A stretch of DNA of 64,000 nucleotides from contig JAKPDO010000028.1 in NCBI GenBank assembly GCA_029552545.1, positions 62,001 through 126,000 on the forward strand, written 5' to 3'. This DNA is from Planctomycetota bacterium. GTDB lineage: Bacteria; Planctomycetota; Phycisphaerae; Sedimentisphaerales; Anaerohalosphaeraceae. Position 1 is the stretch's first letter; each line of letters opens with the position of its first letter. The notes beneath the pieces are model-generated. The model did not search any database and had not been told where the DNA came from. It was given only the letters and a program-made list of their open reading frames with translations. Positions 52,775 to 61,958 of the stretch are shown here, piece after piece. Both the position numbers and the translations under genes were made by a program.

Positions 52775-53611
52775 CTAAAAACGACGGGCTAATTGCTCCC
52801 GTCGAGTGGCCTCCTGAAGAGTCTGTTTTTCTTTGGCGGTCAGGGAGTGTATTCCTTCACGATTGACTTTCTCAAGAATACGGTCCACTTCGGCTTCAAA
52901 CTGCCGTTCTTCCTCCAGCCGGCGGTGCCATTTTTGCTTTTTTCGAGACAGGCGAAACCTTGTAAACCACGGTTTGTAAATGACATATAGAGCACCGGCG
53001 GCCAATCCTGTCAAATGGGCCGCTTCTCCGCCGGCATTTTGACCTGTGGCAAACCGCAGCAGACTTAGGATAATCATAATTCCCACCAGAAACACAATGC
53101 GGACGGGAATCAGACCATAAATGAAGACGAGCATATTCGGGTAAAGAATCGCTACGGCCATCAGAACGGCGTTGAGAGCTCCGGAGGCCCCTGCCATCGG
53201 TCCGGCCGGCAGAAGATGAAGGAGAACCAGCAGGATATAGACCAGTCCGCCGGCGGCCCCGCTGACCAGATAGAACCGCAGGAAAGTACGGCTGCCCCAC
53301 TGATGTTCCAGAATCGGCCCGAAGAAATACAGGACAATCATATTGAAAAGAAAATGCATAGCGTCCCAATGAAGGAACTGGTAGGTAATCAGCCGCCAGA
53401 CCTGCAGGGAACGCAGAAGCGTTTCAGGCCAAACGGCTCCCCAGGTAAAAAAGAAGTCCCCGAGGGTCGGTGAAATGCAAAGGACAAACACAACAAAATT
53501 CAGCACCAGCAGCCATTTGACAATACTCCACCCTCGCAATGCCTCCCCCAAACGCAGAGTTCCCCCTTCACCCCACGAATCCCGCCCATAGTCTCGCTCA
53601 TAGAAACCCAT
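52775..53611 (-). CDS. rhomboid-family intramembrane serine protease
   Basis: 278 residues from the ATG at 53611; a longer frame starting at 53749 runs into tRNA-Tyr. Six membrane helices carry the dyad S143 (MAGASGALNAV) and H199 (GEAAHLTGLAAG). The conserved loop HWDAMHFLFNMIVLYFFGPILE is also present. A cytoplasmic C-terminal region of about 65 residues (LEEERQFEAEVDRILEKVNREGI) is helical. It cleaves membrane-embedded substrates. Confidence 0.9.
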   Translation of the reverse strand: MGFYERDYGRDSWGEGGTLRLGEALRGWSIVKWLLVLNFVVFVLCISPTLGDFFFTWGAVWPETLLRSLQVWRLITYQFLHWDAMHFLFNMIVLYFFGPILEHQWGSRTFLRFYLVSGAAGGLVYILLVLLHLLPAGPMAGASGALNAVLMAVAILYPNMLVFIYGLIPVRIVFLVGIMIILSLLRFATGQNAGGEAAHLTGLAAGALYVIYKPWFTRFRLSRKKQKWHRRLEEERQFEAEVDRILEKVNREGIHSLTAKEKQTLQEATRREQLARRF

Positions 53612-53725
53612 CTGTCGCTTCTCGCACAAACTTTCTGCATTAGAAATTGTTTTTACTATCCCTGAAAAAAGCAAAGGTTTCAACCGGAAAATCGGAGGAT
53701 TATCAGAGCAGAAGATGATTTGAAA

Positions 53726-53808
53726 TGGGCCGGGGTGGATTCGAACCACCGTAGGCGCTAGCCAATGGATTTACAGTCCATCCCCTTTAGCCGCTCGGGC
53801 ACCGACCC
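53726..53808 (-). tRNA. tRNA-Tyr (anticodon GTA)
   Basis: An 83-base class II tRNA on the minus strand. Acceptor GGGTCGG pairs with CCGGCCC (one G-U), discriminator A; anticodon stem ATGGA/TCCAT around CTGTAAA; long variable arm; T-loop GTTCGAATC. The anticodon is GTA. Confidence 0.95.
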
Positions 53809-53894
53809 ATTCGGTCCTATTAGTTTAAGGATTTTTTCCCTTTTTTCAACAGGAATTTTTTCAAACTTTCCGGAAAACTTCGGTCAGACCGCCC

Positions 53895-53927
53895 AATAAA
53901 AAAGCCCGGCGGAGAACCGGGCTTTTC
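53895..53927 (-). terminator. intrinsic terminator after trpB2
   Basis: AAAAGCCCGG (53900-53909) pairs with CCGGGCTTTT (53917-53926) around a seven-base loop; on the minus strand a T-run of six residues closes it. The structure would work in both directions but only the minus gene needs it. Confidence 0.8.
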
Positions 53928-53945
53928 TTGTCCTGTTATCAGGTT

Positions 53946-55334
53946 TTACCACTTGCCGGACTTCCGCATCTCGGCTTTCGGATAATCTTTCAGACATGCC
54001 TCCGTCTTTGCGAGTTCTTCATCGGGAAGTGCATACGGTTTGAGTTTCCCGGACATATAGGCATCGTAGCCGGTCAGGTCCATCAAACCGTGTCCGCTGT
54101 AGTTGAAGAGGATGACTTTTTCTTTGCCCTCTTCTTTGGCCTTTTTGGCCTCCTGGATGGCACATGCAACAGCGTGCGAGGTCTCCGGGGCACAGATAAA
54201 GCCCTCGGTTCTGGCCCAGGTCATTGCCGCTTCGTAGCATTCGACCTGGTCGATAGCCCGCGGCTTGTGAAGCCCTTCTACGATGCACTGGCAAACCAGC
54301 GGAGCCATTCCGTGATAGCGGAGTCCGCCGGCATGGATGGGAGGCGGTACGAAAGCATGCCCTAATGTAAACATGGCCAGCAGCGGGGTCGTGCCGGCGG
54401 TATCCCCAAAGTCATAGGCAAACGGTCCGCGGGTCATAGTCGGACAGGCGGTCGGCTCGACGGGAATAATCTCCATTTCGGCTCCGTGAATCTTTTCGAG
54501 AGTAAACGGAAAGGCCAGCCCGGCAAAATTGCTTCCGCCGCCCGCACAGCCGATCACGACATCCGGCAGTCTTTCGCCTATGCTTTTCAGCTGGGCCTTG
54601 GCTTCCAGCCCAATGATGGTCTGATGGAGCATCACGTGGTTGAGGACACTGCCCAGGGAGTATCTCGTCTTTCCGGTCGGGTCCGTAACGGCCTGTTCGA
54701 TGGCTTCAGAGATGGCGATTCCCAGACTGCCCGGCGTATCAGGGGTTTTTGCCAAAATATCGCGTCCGGCCTTTGTCTCCGTGCTGGGGCTGGCAACGCA
54801 GTTGGCCCCCCAGACCTGCATCATCAATTTTCGGAAGGGTTTTTGGTCGAAACTGATTCGAACCATAAAGACTTTGCACTCGAGGCCGACCAGTTTGCAG
54901 GCAAAGGCGAGGGCCGAGCCCCATTGTCCGGCACCGGTTTCCGTCGTCAGACGCTTAATGCCGAACTGTTTATTGTACCAGGCCTGCGGGACAGCGGTAT
55001 TGGGTTTGTGACTGCCGGGCGGGCTGACGCTTTCATCCTTGTAATAGATTTTGGCCGGGGTGCCCAGATACCGCTCCAGACGTTCAGCCCGCCGAAGCGG
55101 AGTCGGCCGCCATTGATAGAGAATATCCAAAATCTCCTCCGGAATATCAATCCATCGCTGGGTGCTGACCTCCTGTTCGATGAGATTCATTGGGAAAACC
55201 GGAGCCAGCATCTCCGGAGTAACGGGTTTGCCGTCCGGAGTCAGGGGCGGCAGCGGCGGAGTCGGCAAATCAGCCGCAATGTTGTACCACTTTCGAGGAA
55301 TGTCTTTTTCCTGAAGCAAAATCTTTCGAGTCAT
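53946..55334 (-). CDS. trpB2: tryptophan synthase beta chain, TrpB2 type
   Basis: 462 residues, longer than TrpB1 (about 400) by the N-terminal extension that defines TrpB2. The PLP lysine is K110 in [11 protein letters not shown], the substrate loop [15 protein letters not shown] follows, and the phosphate-binding [13 protein letters not shown] near residue 265. It makes tryptophan from indole and serine; TrpB2 enzymes often work without a TrpA partner and salvage indole. No other trp gene is near. It lies 12 bases after a TrpR-like gene. Confidence 0.93.
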   Translation of the reverse strand: MTRKILLQEKDIPRKWYNIAADLPTPPLPPLTPDGKPVTPEMLAPVFPMNLIEQEVSTQRWIDIPEEILDILYQWRPTPLRRAERLERYLGTPAKIYYKDESVSPPGSHKPNTAVPQAWYNKQFGIKRLTTETGAGQWGSALAFACKLVGLECKVFMVRISFDQKPFRKLMMQVWGANCVASPSTETKAGRDILAKTPDTPGSLGIAISEAIEQAVTDPTGKTRYSLGSVLNHVMLHQTIIGLEAKAQLKSIGERLPDVVIGCAGGGSNFAGLAFPFTLEKIHGAEMEIIPVEPTACPTMTRGPFAYDFGDTAGTTPLLAMFTLGHAFVPPPIHAGGLRYHGMAPLVCQCIVEGLHKPRAIDQVECYEAAMTWARTEGFICAPETSHAVACAIQEAKKAKEEGKEKVILFNYSGHGLMDLTGYDAYMSGKLKPYALPDEELAKTEACLKDYPKAEMRKSGKW

Positions 55335-55346
55335 TGGCTGCTCCTC

Positions 55347-55631
55347 TTACTTCAAGTATCGATTGGTTACAGAATCGGGATTTTTAAGAATTTTTGAACC
55401 GCGGGTAATCTTGCACAAACTGATTTTTAAGATTGCGGCAATCTGTCTTTGCGGAATCCCTTCTGAAAGCATACGCATCAGTTCCCATCGCAAAGACAAG
55501 TCGTGAAGTTCCGCCGGGGTAAGGATTTCAGTCAGAAACTTCTTCATCTCCTCAGGAGTGCGGATTCGGCACAAGGTCTCTACAAGTCCCTCCACCCCCG
55601 ATTTTTCCGCTTGTTTTATTCTGTTTGGCAT
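55347..55631 (-). CDS. TrpR-like (YerC/TrpR family) repressor
   Basis: 94 residues. The TrpR family fold is visible in TPEEMKKFLTEILTPAELHDL, SLRWELMRMLSEGIPQRQIAAIL and the recognition helix KISLCKITRGSKIL, which closely parallels E. coli TrpR in length and order. The residues that contact tryptophan (Arg in RWELM, and T/R in ITRGS) are retained. It sits directly ahead of trpB2 and probably controls it in response to tryptophan (inference). Predicted to be leaderless: the transcript start falls on the A of the ATG. Confidence 0.82.
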   Translation of the reverse strand: MPNRIKQAEKSGVEGLVETLCRIRTPEEMKKFLTEILTPAELHDLSLRWELMRMLSEGIPQRQIAAILKISLCKITRGSKILKNPDSVTNRYLK

Positions 55632-55637
55632 ACATTC

Positions 55638-55666
55638 TTTATAGTTTCTGTAAAAAGAAATGTAAA
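55638..55666 (-). promoter_or_regulatory. predicted promoter of trpR-trpB2 (leaderless)
   Basis: On the minus strand TTTACA (55661-55666) and TATAAA (55638-55643) are separated by 17 bases. Six bases then lead to the ATG at 55631, so the normal start position coincides with the first base of the gene. No obvious TrpR operator palindrome was found. Confidence 0.6.
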
Positions 55667-55696
55667 GAAGAAACCTTTAAATGTCGGAAAATCTCT

Positions 55697-56434
55697 TCAT
55701 CCTGCATAATTGTGAAGCCCTTTGAAAAGAGTAGAGAGGTTGACCAAAAGAAGTGTGCAAAGAACCGCCAGAAAGCCGACAAGAAGCATCCATAAATTGG
55801 CTTTTACATAACGAACCCCGAAATCAGCCCGCCAGTGAAAGTACGCCAGATAAATCAGCCAGCAAGTCAATGACCAGAGTTCTTTGGGATCCCAGCTCCA
55901 CCAGTCTCCCCAGGCAATTTTGGCCCAGATGCTGCCGAGAATCAGGCCCATTGTTAAAAATGGAAAGGCCAAACGCACCAACCGGCAGGCCCGGTATTCT
56001 CGTTGGACAGGAGCGGCAAAGAGCCCCCCTGCCGCCTGGACGGCTGCATGGGCCAGAAGGATGTAGGCAAACATATACGTCCCCACGTGCGGGATAAAAA
56101 GAGGGCTTTGCAAAGCCGGCGGCAGAGGACGCGGGTGTTCTGGAAAAACGAAACCGGCGGGAAACAGAATGCAGAAACCGAGCAGGCCTTCGGCAAATTC
56201 GGAAAGCGGGTCTCTCATACCCAGCCATCGTCGGCAGAACCAGGAAAGCGGGCCCTGGAGCATTCCGAGTGTCAGGAAGATTTCAAACATAGTCTGAAGG
56301 GGAAAGCCGAAGGCCCTGAACCAATGAAACAGCCAGGCAGCGGCGGAGGCAATGCAGCCGGCCGTCCAGAACAATCGTCGTATCCTCAGAGCAGGAAAGA
56401 AGACCCCTGCCGCCGAAAGGGCATAAAAAACCAT
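55697..56434 (-). CDS. cytochrome c assembly protein CcsA/ResC-like (start uncertain)
   Basis: At least 245 residues with seven or eight membrane helices and the haem-handling tryptophan-rich motif WGDWWSWDPKELW near residue 178, with conserved histidines (HWFRAF, IPHVGTYM, YFHWRADF). With ResB it attaches haem to apocytochromes c on the periplasmic side. The ATG at 56434 falls in the middle of the first helix; the frame stays open upstream through IKTSIIGVLIYLG to ATT codons at 56473 and 56479, and AAAGGAG lies seven bases ahead of the latter. The true start may be ATT 56479 (260 residues), overlapping resB. Confidence 0.88.
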   Translation of the reverse strand: MVFYALSAAGVFFPALRIRRLFWTAGCIASAAAWLFHWFRAFGFPLQTMFEIFLTLGMLQGPLSWFCRRWLGMRDPLSEFAEGLLGFCILFPAGFVFPEHPRPLPPALQSPLFIPHVGTYMFAYILLAHAAVQAAGGLFAAPVQREYRACRLVRLAFPFLTMGLILGSIWAKIAWGDWWSWDPKELWSLTCWLIYLAYFHWRADFGVRYVKANLWMLLVGFLAVLCTLLLVNLSTLFKGLHNYAG

Positions 56435-56468
56435 TCCCAGATAAATCAGAACACCGATGATCGAGGTT

Positions 56469-57491
56469 TTAATCTGAATAGCGCCGCTCCTTTCTAACTT
56501 CCTGGATAAGGGGAATCAGCCAAAAATGTCCTGCTGCACCGAGCATCACCAGACAATATCCCGTCATTACAGCCGGAAACCCGCGATTGCTTACAACACC
56601 GAGTATTGAATAATATCCTTTCTCGTCTTGTCCCCAGGACTGCTGAATAAAGGTGTATCCGCCGTAAACCAGAGGGTGATTCACTCGAATGGAATGAACG
56701 GTCGATTTTCCGTTCCGGCGGACGGTGATGCGGCTTTCATACTGTCTGGGCATTTGCGGGGCTGAATAAGAAATGATGCAGCGGTTTGAAGGCGGAGCCC
56801 AGAAATCATTTTGTTCCCAGACATAATAATATTCCTCGGTTCCGTCCGGCCAGAGCAGTTTGAGTTCAAAGCCGGGATTTCGAATCTGAGCCGGTCCTTC
56901 CTCGGGAACAGCGCGGCCCTGCTGACGGCGCAGCTGAAGATTCTTATATCGGCCGAGCACTTCGAGGCGAAGCCCCCCTTCCAATTCGAGCGAAGGATTC
57001 GGAAGCCCACGGAGCGTATAAAGACTTTGTTGTGTGTTTTTGTCTACTATGGAGAAAATGGGGCTGTCATAATACGTTATTGTGAACTGCTCTAAGTATA
57101 GGTCAAAAGGAAGAGAGCCGATTTGACAGCCGGCGGCGTCATACACCTTATTGGTTTCTTCCTGTTCCGAAAGAATTAGATATCCCTTTACAATTTCCGA
57201 TGCCCCCCCAAAACGATTTCTCCAATCACAGGCTTTGGGAGACCCCCATAGCCCGCCCGAAATCACCATTAGGATTCCTAAATGAAGGATAAAAAGGTAT
57301 GGATGTGTCCGGATATTCGTATTTATCAAAGAAAAAAGCAAAAAAAGAGCAAAGATTACCCAGAAAATAGATAATGGGAGAGACTGAAAAAAAGATGCGG
57401 CAGATTGACTGCCGAGGAATGAACCGCAGATACACAATAGGGCCCACAAACCAAGAAGAATTATTGAGGCGAACAGCCAAAAGCGACGCAT
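56469..57491 (-). CDS. ResB-like cytochrome c biogenesis protein
   Basis: 340 residues. Four membrane helices (about 7-27, 38-57, 67-82 and 308-328) enclose a periplasmic domain with conserved VNHPLVYGGYTFIQQSWG near 280, where ResB proteins carry the VNxP and FxQS motifs. It works with CcsA in the system II route of cytochrome c maturation. It overlaps the likely start of ccsA and opens the two-gene unit. Confidence 0.85.
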   Translation of the reverse strand: MRRFWLFASIILLGLWALLCICGSFLGSQSAASFFQSLPLSIFWVIFALFLLFSLINTNIRTHPYLFILHLGILMVISGGLWGSPKACDWRNRFGGASEIVKGYLILSEQEETNKVYDAAGCQIGSLPFDLYLEQFTITYYDSPIFSIVDKNTQQSLYTLRGLPNPSLELEGGLRLEVLGRYKNLQLRRQQGRAVPEEGPAQIRNPGFELKLLWPDGTEEYYYVWEQNDFWAPPSNRCIISYSAPQMPRQYESRITVRRNGKSTVHSIRVNHPLVYGGYTFIQQSWGQDEKGYYSILGVVSNRGFPAVMTGYCLVMLGAAGHFWLIPLIQEVRKERRYSD

Positions 57492-57616
57492 TTTCCTATT
57501 CCGTATTTTTCGATTGAGATTACGGGTTTATTATGTCGCTTTTTACCCTGCTTTCAAGGGAAAACACGGGCCTAACATTCAGCATTATTCTATCCATATA
57601 GTCCTGAAAAATCGTA

Positions 57617-57644
57617 TTGCTTTTCTGAAGTGAACTTATATAAT
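57617..57644 (+). promoter_or_regulatory. predicted promoter of the TPR/alpha-CTD gene
   Basis: TTGCTT (57617-57622) and a perfect TATAAT (57639-57644) are 16 bases apart, start near 57651, leader about 107 bases. The 266-base gap 57492-57757 holds no gene. Confidence 0.5.
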
Positions 57645-57757
57645 GAGCGATTTAATCGATTTCTGAAAAAGAGCGTTTTTGTCTTGGAGAATGGAAAATC
57701 AGGGACGGCTTCCCGGACAGGGGGCCTCAAAAGGACAACGGATTAGGAGCGTTTTTT

Positions 57758-59047
57758 ATGGTATCCCTTATTCAGGCAGATGCGGAATTGTTTGAAAAAG
57801 ACGCGCCCTCAATCGAGGCGATGAAGCAAATGTGGCTTTCTGCTAATTCGAGTGAGCGGGCGCGGACGGCTTTGCTCGAAAAGGCCCGCAATTCCAAAAA
57901 TACGCTGGCCTGCGGATTGGCCTATTTGTTCTGCGGTCAAAGCAGCCAAGCCGTCAGTGTCCTGGAGAAGGCGGCGGATAGTGTTCAAAAATATATGGGA
58001 TTGGGGTACGCTTATCGTCAGCTGCACGAATATGAAAAGGCCGCAGCGGCTTTTGATAAGGCGGCCGGGTATCAGACGGATGCTATGACGGCGGCGATGG
58101 AGAAGGCAGCCACCTACCGAATGGCCGGGGAACTGGAAAAAGCAGCCCAAACTCTCTCCGCCTTTAGTCAGATGGAAAACATCAGCGCCGAGTACCACTT
58201 CCAGATGGGCAAGCTGATGGATGCTCAGGGAGATTACGAGAAAGCGATGCAGCATTATCAAACCGCTCTCGAACTGGACCCGGCACACGGAGAGGCACGC
58301 TTTGCACTGGCCTATGCCTGCGACCTTCGCGGCGATGAGGAGACGGCCGTCCGGCTTTATCAGGAGCTGATTGCTCAGCAGCCGACCCATGTAAATGCTT
58401 TGTTGAATTTGGCCGTACTCTATGAGGATGCGGGGCAGTATGATCAGGCCCTGCAGTGCGTAGAGGCCGTGCTTCGGTCGCATCCGAATCATCCCAAGGC
58501 CCTTCTGTTTCAGAAAGACATTGCCAGCTCCAAAGTGATGGTCTATGACGAGGAACGGGAAAAACGAAAAGATCGTCAGAACAAAATCCTCGAAATCCCG
58601 ATTTCTGATTTTGAACTGTCTGTTCGGAGCCGAAACTGTCTGAAAAAGATGAATATTGAAACGCTCGGTGATTTGCTTCGGACTACCGAGGCAGACCTCC
58701 TTTCTTGTAAGAACTTCGGCGAAACGTCTCTGATGGAAATCAAGCGGATTCTGGAGTCAAAAGGGCTTCGTCTGGGAATGGCCCTCGAAGAAAAACCGGC
58801 CGGAGCGGTTGAGCCGCCTGTGGTGCCGGGAGCCAGTCCGGAAATCCTGTCCAAGTCGGTGGATGAACTCGAATTGTCGGTTCGCGCCCGGCGTGCCATG
58901 ACCCGGCTGGGTGTAAAGACGCTTCTGGACCTGATTGGAAAGACCGAGGCCGAACTGCTCGGCTGTAAAAACTTCGGAATGACCAGTCTCAATGAGGTCA
59001 AGGAGAAGCTCAGCAAGTACGGTCTGAGTCTGAGGAAACTGGAATGA
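57758..59047 (+). CDS. TPR protein with two RNA polymerase alpha-CTD-like domains
   Basis: 429 residues. Residues 45-250 contain about six TPR units (e.g. AEYHFQMGKLMDAQGDYEKA at 144-163). Two helix-hairpin-helix domains follow, at about 283-341 (DFELSVRSRNCLKKMNIETL) and 368-428 (ELELSVRARRAMTRLGVKTL), each closing with a CKNFG turn and a GLxLG/S end. Both match the C-terminal domain of the RNA polymerase alpha subunit, which touches UP-element DNA and activators. No alpha N-terminal domain is present, so it cannot be a polymerase subunit. It may tether polymerase or DNA to a TPR-bound partner. Monocistronic, with its own promoter. Confidence 0.88.
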   Translation: MVSLIQADAELFEKDAPSIEAMKQMWLSANSSERARTALLEKARNSKNTLACGLAYLFCGQSSQAVSVLEKAADSVQKYMGLGYAYRQLHEYEKAAAAFDKAAGYQTDAMTAAMEKAATYRMAGELEKAAQTLSAFSQMENISAEYHFQMGKLMDAQGDYEKAMQHYQTALELDPAHGEARFALAYACDLRGDEETAVRLYQELIAQQPTHVNALLNLAVLYEDAGQYDQALQCVEAVLRSHPNHPKALLFQKDIASSKVMVYDEEREKRKDRQNKILEIPISDFELSVRSRNCLKKMNIETLGDLLRTTEADLLSCKNFGETSLMEIKRILESKGLRLGMALEEKPAGAVEPPVVPGASPEILSKSVDELELSVRARRAMTRLGVKTLLDLIGKTEAELLGCKNFGMTSLNEVKEKLSKYGLSLRKLE

Positions 59048-59120
59048 GGTTCTTCCCAAGAGGTGTGCCGAAAAGAACCGGCGGATTCGGAAGCGGACGA
59101 ACCTCTATCTGAGATGCGTC

Positions 59121-60350
59121 GTGAGACGAAAGAACTGGATACGGATTCTGGCAGCGGGGATTCTGCTGTATGCCGGATGCAGCCGAAAACCTTTGCCGAG
59201 TGTAACCAGCGGGATTGACGACTCCGAGGAACGCTGGATACGAGTTTTGCTCTTTGGCAATTTGAATGAGTGTACACTGTACAGTTACAGTGCTCTGGCG
59301 ATAGAAGACCGTCAAACTGACAGTTGGGTTCGTTTTGATCGCCCCTACCAGACTCTTTCTGTTCAATGGCTCGGAAACGGATTCCGAATCGGGGACCACC
59401 GTTTTCAGAATGATGTTTTGATCCGCACGGAGAGCCCCTTTGTTTTTGAAGTCAATGAGGTTCCGTTTCGGGGATATCTTCGGCTGGTTCAGAATCCGGA
59501 AGGCAGCGGCTTTCTGGCGATTAATCATGTTCCGCTGGAGTCCTACCTACGCGGGGTTGTGCCTGCGGAAATGCATTCGTACTGGGAGCCGGAGGCCTTA
59601 AAAGCCCAGGCGGTTGCCTGCCGGACTTATTCCTTATACATCAAAAATCGGTTCGGCTCCGGACGCCTTTGGGATTTAAAGCGGACCCAGGCCAATCAGG
59701 TATATAAAGGTGTTTTGGCGGAAACAGCGCCGACCAACCATGCCGTTGCTCAAACAGACGGGCAGGTGCTTGTGTGTTTCGATTCCAAAGGGCAGCGGCG
59801 TCTTTTCCCTGCGTATTACAGCTCTGTTTGCGGGGGCCATACGGAAAACAGCCGAAATGTCTTTGGAGATTCGGTCAAAGCCCTCGAAGGGGTCGAATGC
59901 CCATATTGCCGACAAACGGCACGCCCGGATTTTTATTCCTGGTCGGGTGTTCTGCTTGACCGTCAAACCCTCACAGAGCGTTTGGTACGGCGGTATCCGA
60001 ACCTGAGCCGGCTGGGCGAAATTGAGCGGATTGAGCCGGTCCGCGTATCGGAAAACGGCCGCATCACATCCCTTCGTCTGGTCGGTTCGAACGGCCAGAC
60101 CGCATTTCTGCGAGGAGAGGATTTTCGACTGACTGCAGATCCGAGCGGCCGCAGACTGAAAAGCACGATTTTTACGCTCCGGCCAACCCCTCAGGGATTT
60201 GAATTTACAGACGGCAAAGGGTTCGGTCACGGCGTCGGACTTTGTCAAAGCGGTGCGCAGACTCTGGCTCGGCAGGGAAAAACGTATCGGGAAATCACGG
60301 AATACTATTACCCGGGCAGTCAAATTGTGCGACTGGCGGAAACCCAATGA
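59121..60350 (+). CDS. SpoIID/LytB-domain lipoprotein
   Basis: 409 residues from a GTG at 59121; the ATG at 59114 is out of frame. The signal has a lipobox (LLYAGC, about residues 16-21). The SpoIID domain includes VPLESYLRGVVPAEMHSYW, EALKAQAVACRTYSLY, YYSSVCGGHTENSRNVFGD and GHGVGLCQSGAQTLARQGK. SpoIID is a lytic transglycosylase acting on denuded glycan in spore-formers; in non-sporulating bacteria its relatives have unclear roles in peptidoglycan turnover. The stop overlaps the tgt start as ATGA. Confidence 0.88.
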   Translation: MRRKNWIRILAAGILLYAGCSRKPLPSVTSGIDDSEERWIRVLLFGNLNECTLYSYSALAIEDRQTDSWVRFDRPYQTLSVQWLGNGFRIGDHRFQNDVLIRTESPFVFEVNEVPFRGYLRLVQNPEGSGFLAINHVPLESYLRGVVPAEMHSYWEPEALKAQAVACRTYSLYIKNRFGSGRLWDLKRTQANQVYKGVLAETAPTNHAVAQTDGQVLVCFDSKGQRRLFPAYYSSVCGGHTENSRNVFGDSVKALEGVECPYCRQTARPDFYSWSGVLLDRQTLTERLVRRYPNLSRLGEIERIEPVRVSENGRITSLRLVGSNGQTAFLRGEDFRLTADPSGRRLKSTIFTLRPTPQGFEFTDGKGFGHGVGLCQSGAQTLARQGKTYREITEYYYPGSQIVRLAETQ

Positions 60351-61501
60351 AGCATTTTACAATCGAGGTATCTGATTCGCAAACGGCGGCACGGTGCGGG
60401 ATTTTGTACACCGGCCACGGTCCTGTCCGGACCCCCGCCTTTATGCCGGTAGGGACTCGCGGCTGTGTCAAGGGCATCCTGCCGGGCCAGCTGAAACAGA
60501 CCGGTGCGGAAATGATGCTGGCCAATACCTACCATCTGCTGCTTCGGCCCGGCGTGGAGGTGATTGAATCCTTGGGCGGACTGCACCGATTCAGCGGCTG
60601 GGAGGGGCCGATTTTGACGGACAGCGGCGGCTACCAGGTTTTTTCGCTGAGCAGTTTGAATCGGGTGGATGACGATCGGGTTGAATTTGCCAGCCATATC
60701 GACGGCTCTCCGGTGGTGTTGGATGCCTGCTCGGCTACCCGAATTCAGAATCGGCTCGGTGCGGACATTATTATGTGCTTTGATGAATGTACCCCTTATC
60801 CATGTCCGCTGAGCCGTTTGGAAAAAGCTGTTGAACGTACTGTTCGCTGGGCCCAATTGTGCCGGCAGTCTCATCAAAATCCCCGGCAGCTTTTGTTTGG
60901 AATCGTTCAGGGTGGAACGGATTTGACCCTGCGTCGTCAGTGTGCTCAGGCCCTGACGGCAATGGATTTTGACGGATATGCGATTGGGGGGCTGAGCGTG
61001 GGAGAAGGACACGATGCCCTCGTGGAGACAACGCAGTTTACGGCCCCCCTGCTGCCGGCGGATCGGCCGCGGTATCTGATGGGAGTAGGAATGCCGGCGG
61101 ATATTGTGGCGGCGGTGCGGGCGGGGGTGGATTTGTTTGACTGTGTTCTGCCGACCCGCAACGGCCGCAATGCTTTTGCCTTTACCGATGACGGGCCGAT
61201 TCGTCTTCGCAACAGCCAGTGGACGCAGGATTCCGGGCCGATTGAGGAAGGCTGTCCCTGCCCGGCATGCCGAACCTTCTCCAAGGCGGCAATTCGGCAT
61301 TTTTTCAATGTCGGAGAAATGCTCGGGCCGATTCTTGCGACGCTGCATAATTTGACGTATTATCATCGTTTGATGAACACGATACGCAAAACCATACGGG
61401 ACGGAACGTTTGAGGTCTGGTCCCGGACATTTATTGAAAAACACAAAAAAGAATCCCAAATGGAAATTTCAGAAACTCAAGAGAGGAAGGAATGCCTATG
61501 A
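60347..61501 (+). CDS. tgt: queuine tRNA-ribosyltransferase
   Basis: 384 residues from ATG 60347 overlapping the preceding stop as ATGA. Substrate-site Asp in LTDSGGYQVFSL near residue 89, FGIVQGGTD, YAIGGLSVGEG, nucleophile region DLFDCVLPTRNGRNAFAF, and the zinc site CPCPACRTFSK with the later His (ATLHNLTYY). It exchanges the guanine at position 34 of certain tRNAs for preQ1. It overlaps yajC. Confidence 0.96.
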   Translation: MKHFTIEVSDSQTAARCGILYTGHGPVRTPAFMPVGTRGCVKGILPGQLKQTGAEMMLANTYHLLLRPGVEVIESLGGLHRFSGWEGPILTDSGGYQVFSLSSLNRVDDDRVEFASHIDGSPVVLDACSATRIQNRLGADIIMCFDECTPYPCPLSRLEKAVERTVRWAQLCRQSHQNPRQLLFGIVQGGTDLTLRRQCAQALTAMDFDGYAIGGLSVGEGHDALVETTQFTAPLLPADRPRYLMGVGMPADIVAAVRAGVDLFDCVLPTRNGRNAFAFTDDGPIRLRNSQWTQDSGPIEEGCPCPACRTFSKAAIRHFFNVGEMLGPILATLHNLTYYHRLMNTIRKTIRDGTFEVWSRTFIEKHKKESQMEISETQERKECL

Positions 61502-61920
61502 AGTCAATATGGATGCTGGCCGCCGCCGAGCCGACGGCGGAACAAACGGAAGTCATCACCGCACAGCCCCAGGGCCAGACGGAAACAGCGGTTACGGAGC
61601 AGAAAGACTCCGGGATTCCTGCAGAAGGCCCTGAGAAGCCTCAGCCGAATCCCTGGGTCCAGATGCTGCCGTTTTTTATCATTCTGATTGTGATGTATCT
61701 GCTGCTGTTTCGGGGCCCCCGCCGCAAGCAGCAGGAGCACCAGAAAATGGTCTCTTCCTTGAAGAAAAATGACCGGGTTCGGACTATCGGCGGCATTTAC
61801 GGAACGGTGGTGGATGTACGGCCGGATGAAATCATCCTGAAGGTTGATGAATCCACGAATACAAAAATCCGGGTCATTCCGTCGGCTATTGCAACAGTCA
61901 TTTCCGACGAGAAGAAATAA
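61492..61920 (+). CDS. yajC: preprotein translocase subunit YajC
   Basis: 142 residues from the ATG at 61492; a second ATG at 61498 makes an ATGA overlap with tgt. A hydrophilic N-terminus of about 55 residues is followed by a membrane helix (about 58-73, MLPFFIILIVMYLLLF), then RGPRRKQQEHQKMVSSLKKNDRV and IGGIYGTVVDVRPDEIILKVDES, all typical of YajC, though the N-terminal extension is unusual. It helps SecDF at the translocon. The tgt-yajC-secD order is classic. Confidence 0.93.
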   Translation: MPMKSIWMLAAAEPTAEQTEVITAQPQGQTETAVTEQKDSGIPAEGPEKPQPNPWVQMLPFFIILIVMYLLLFRGPRRKQQEHQKMVSSLKKNDRVRTIGGIYGTVVDVRPDEIILKVDESTNTKIRVIPSAIATVISDEKK

Positions 61921-61958
61921 CGGCAACGAAAAGGACAACTCTCAAATAGGGAACCATT

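Noticed and set aside
60320-61459. 379-codon minus-strand frame opposite tgt
   Set aside because: Shadow of tgt with His/Arg/Gln-rich residues and no family signature.
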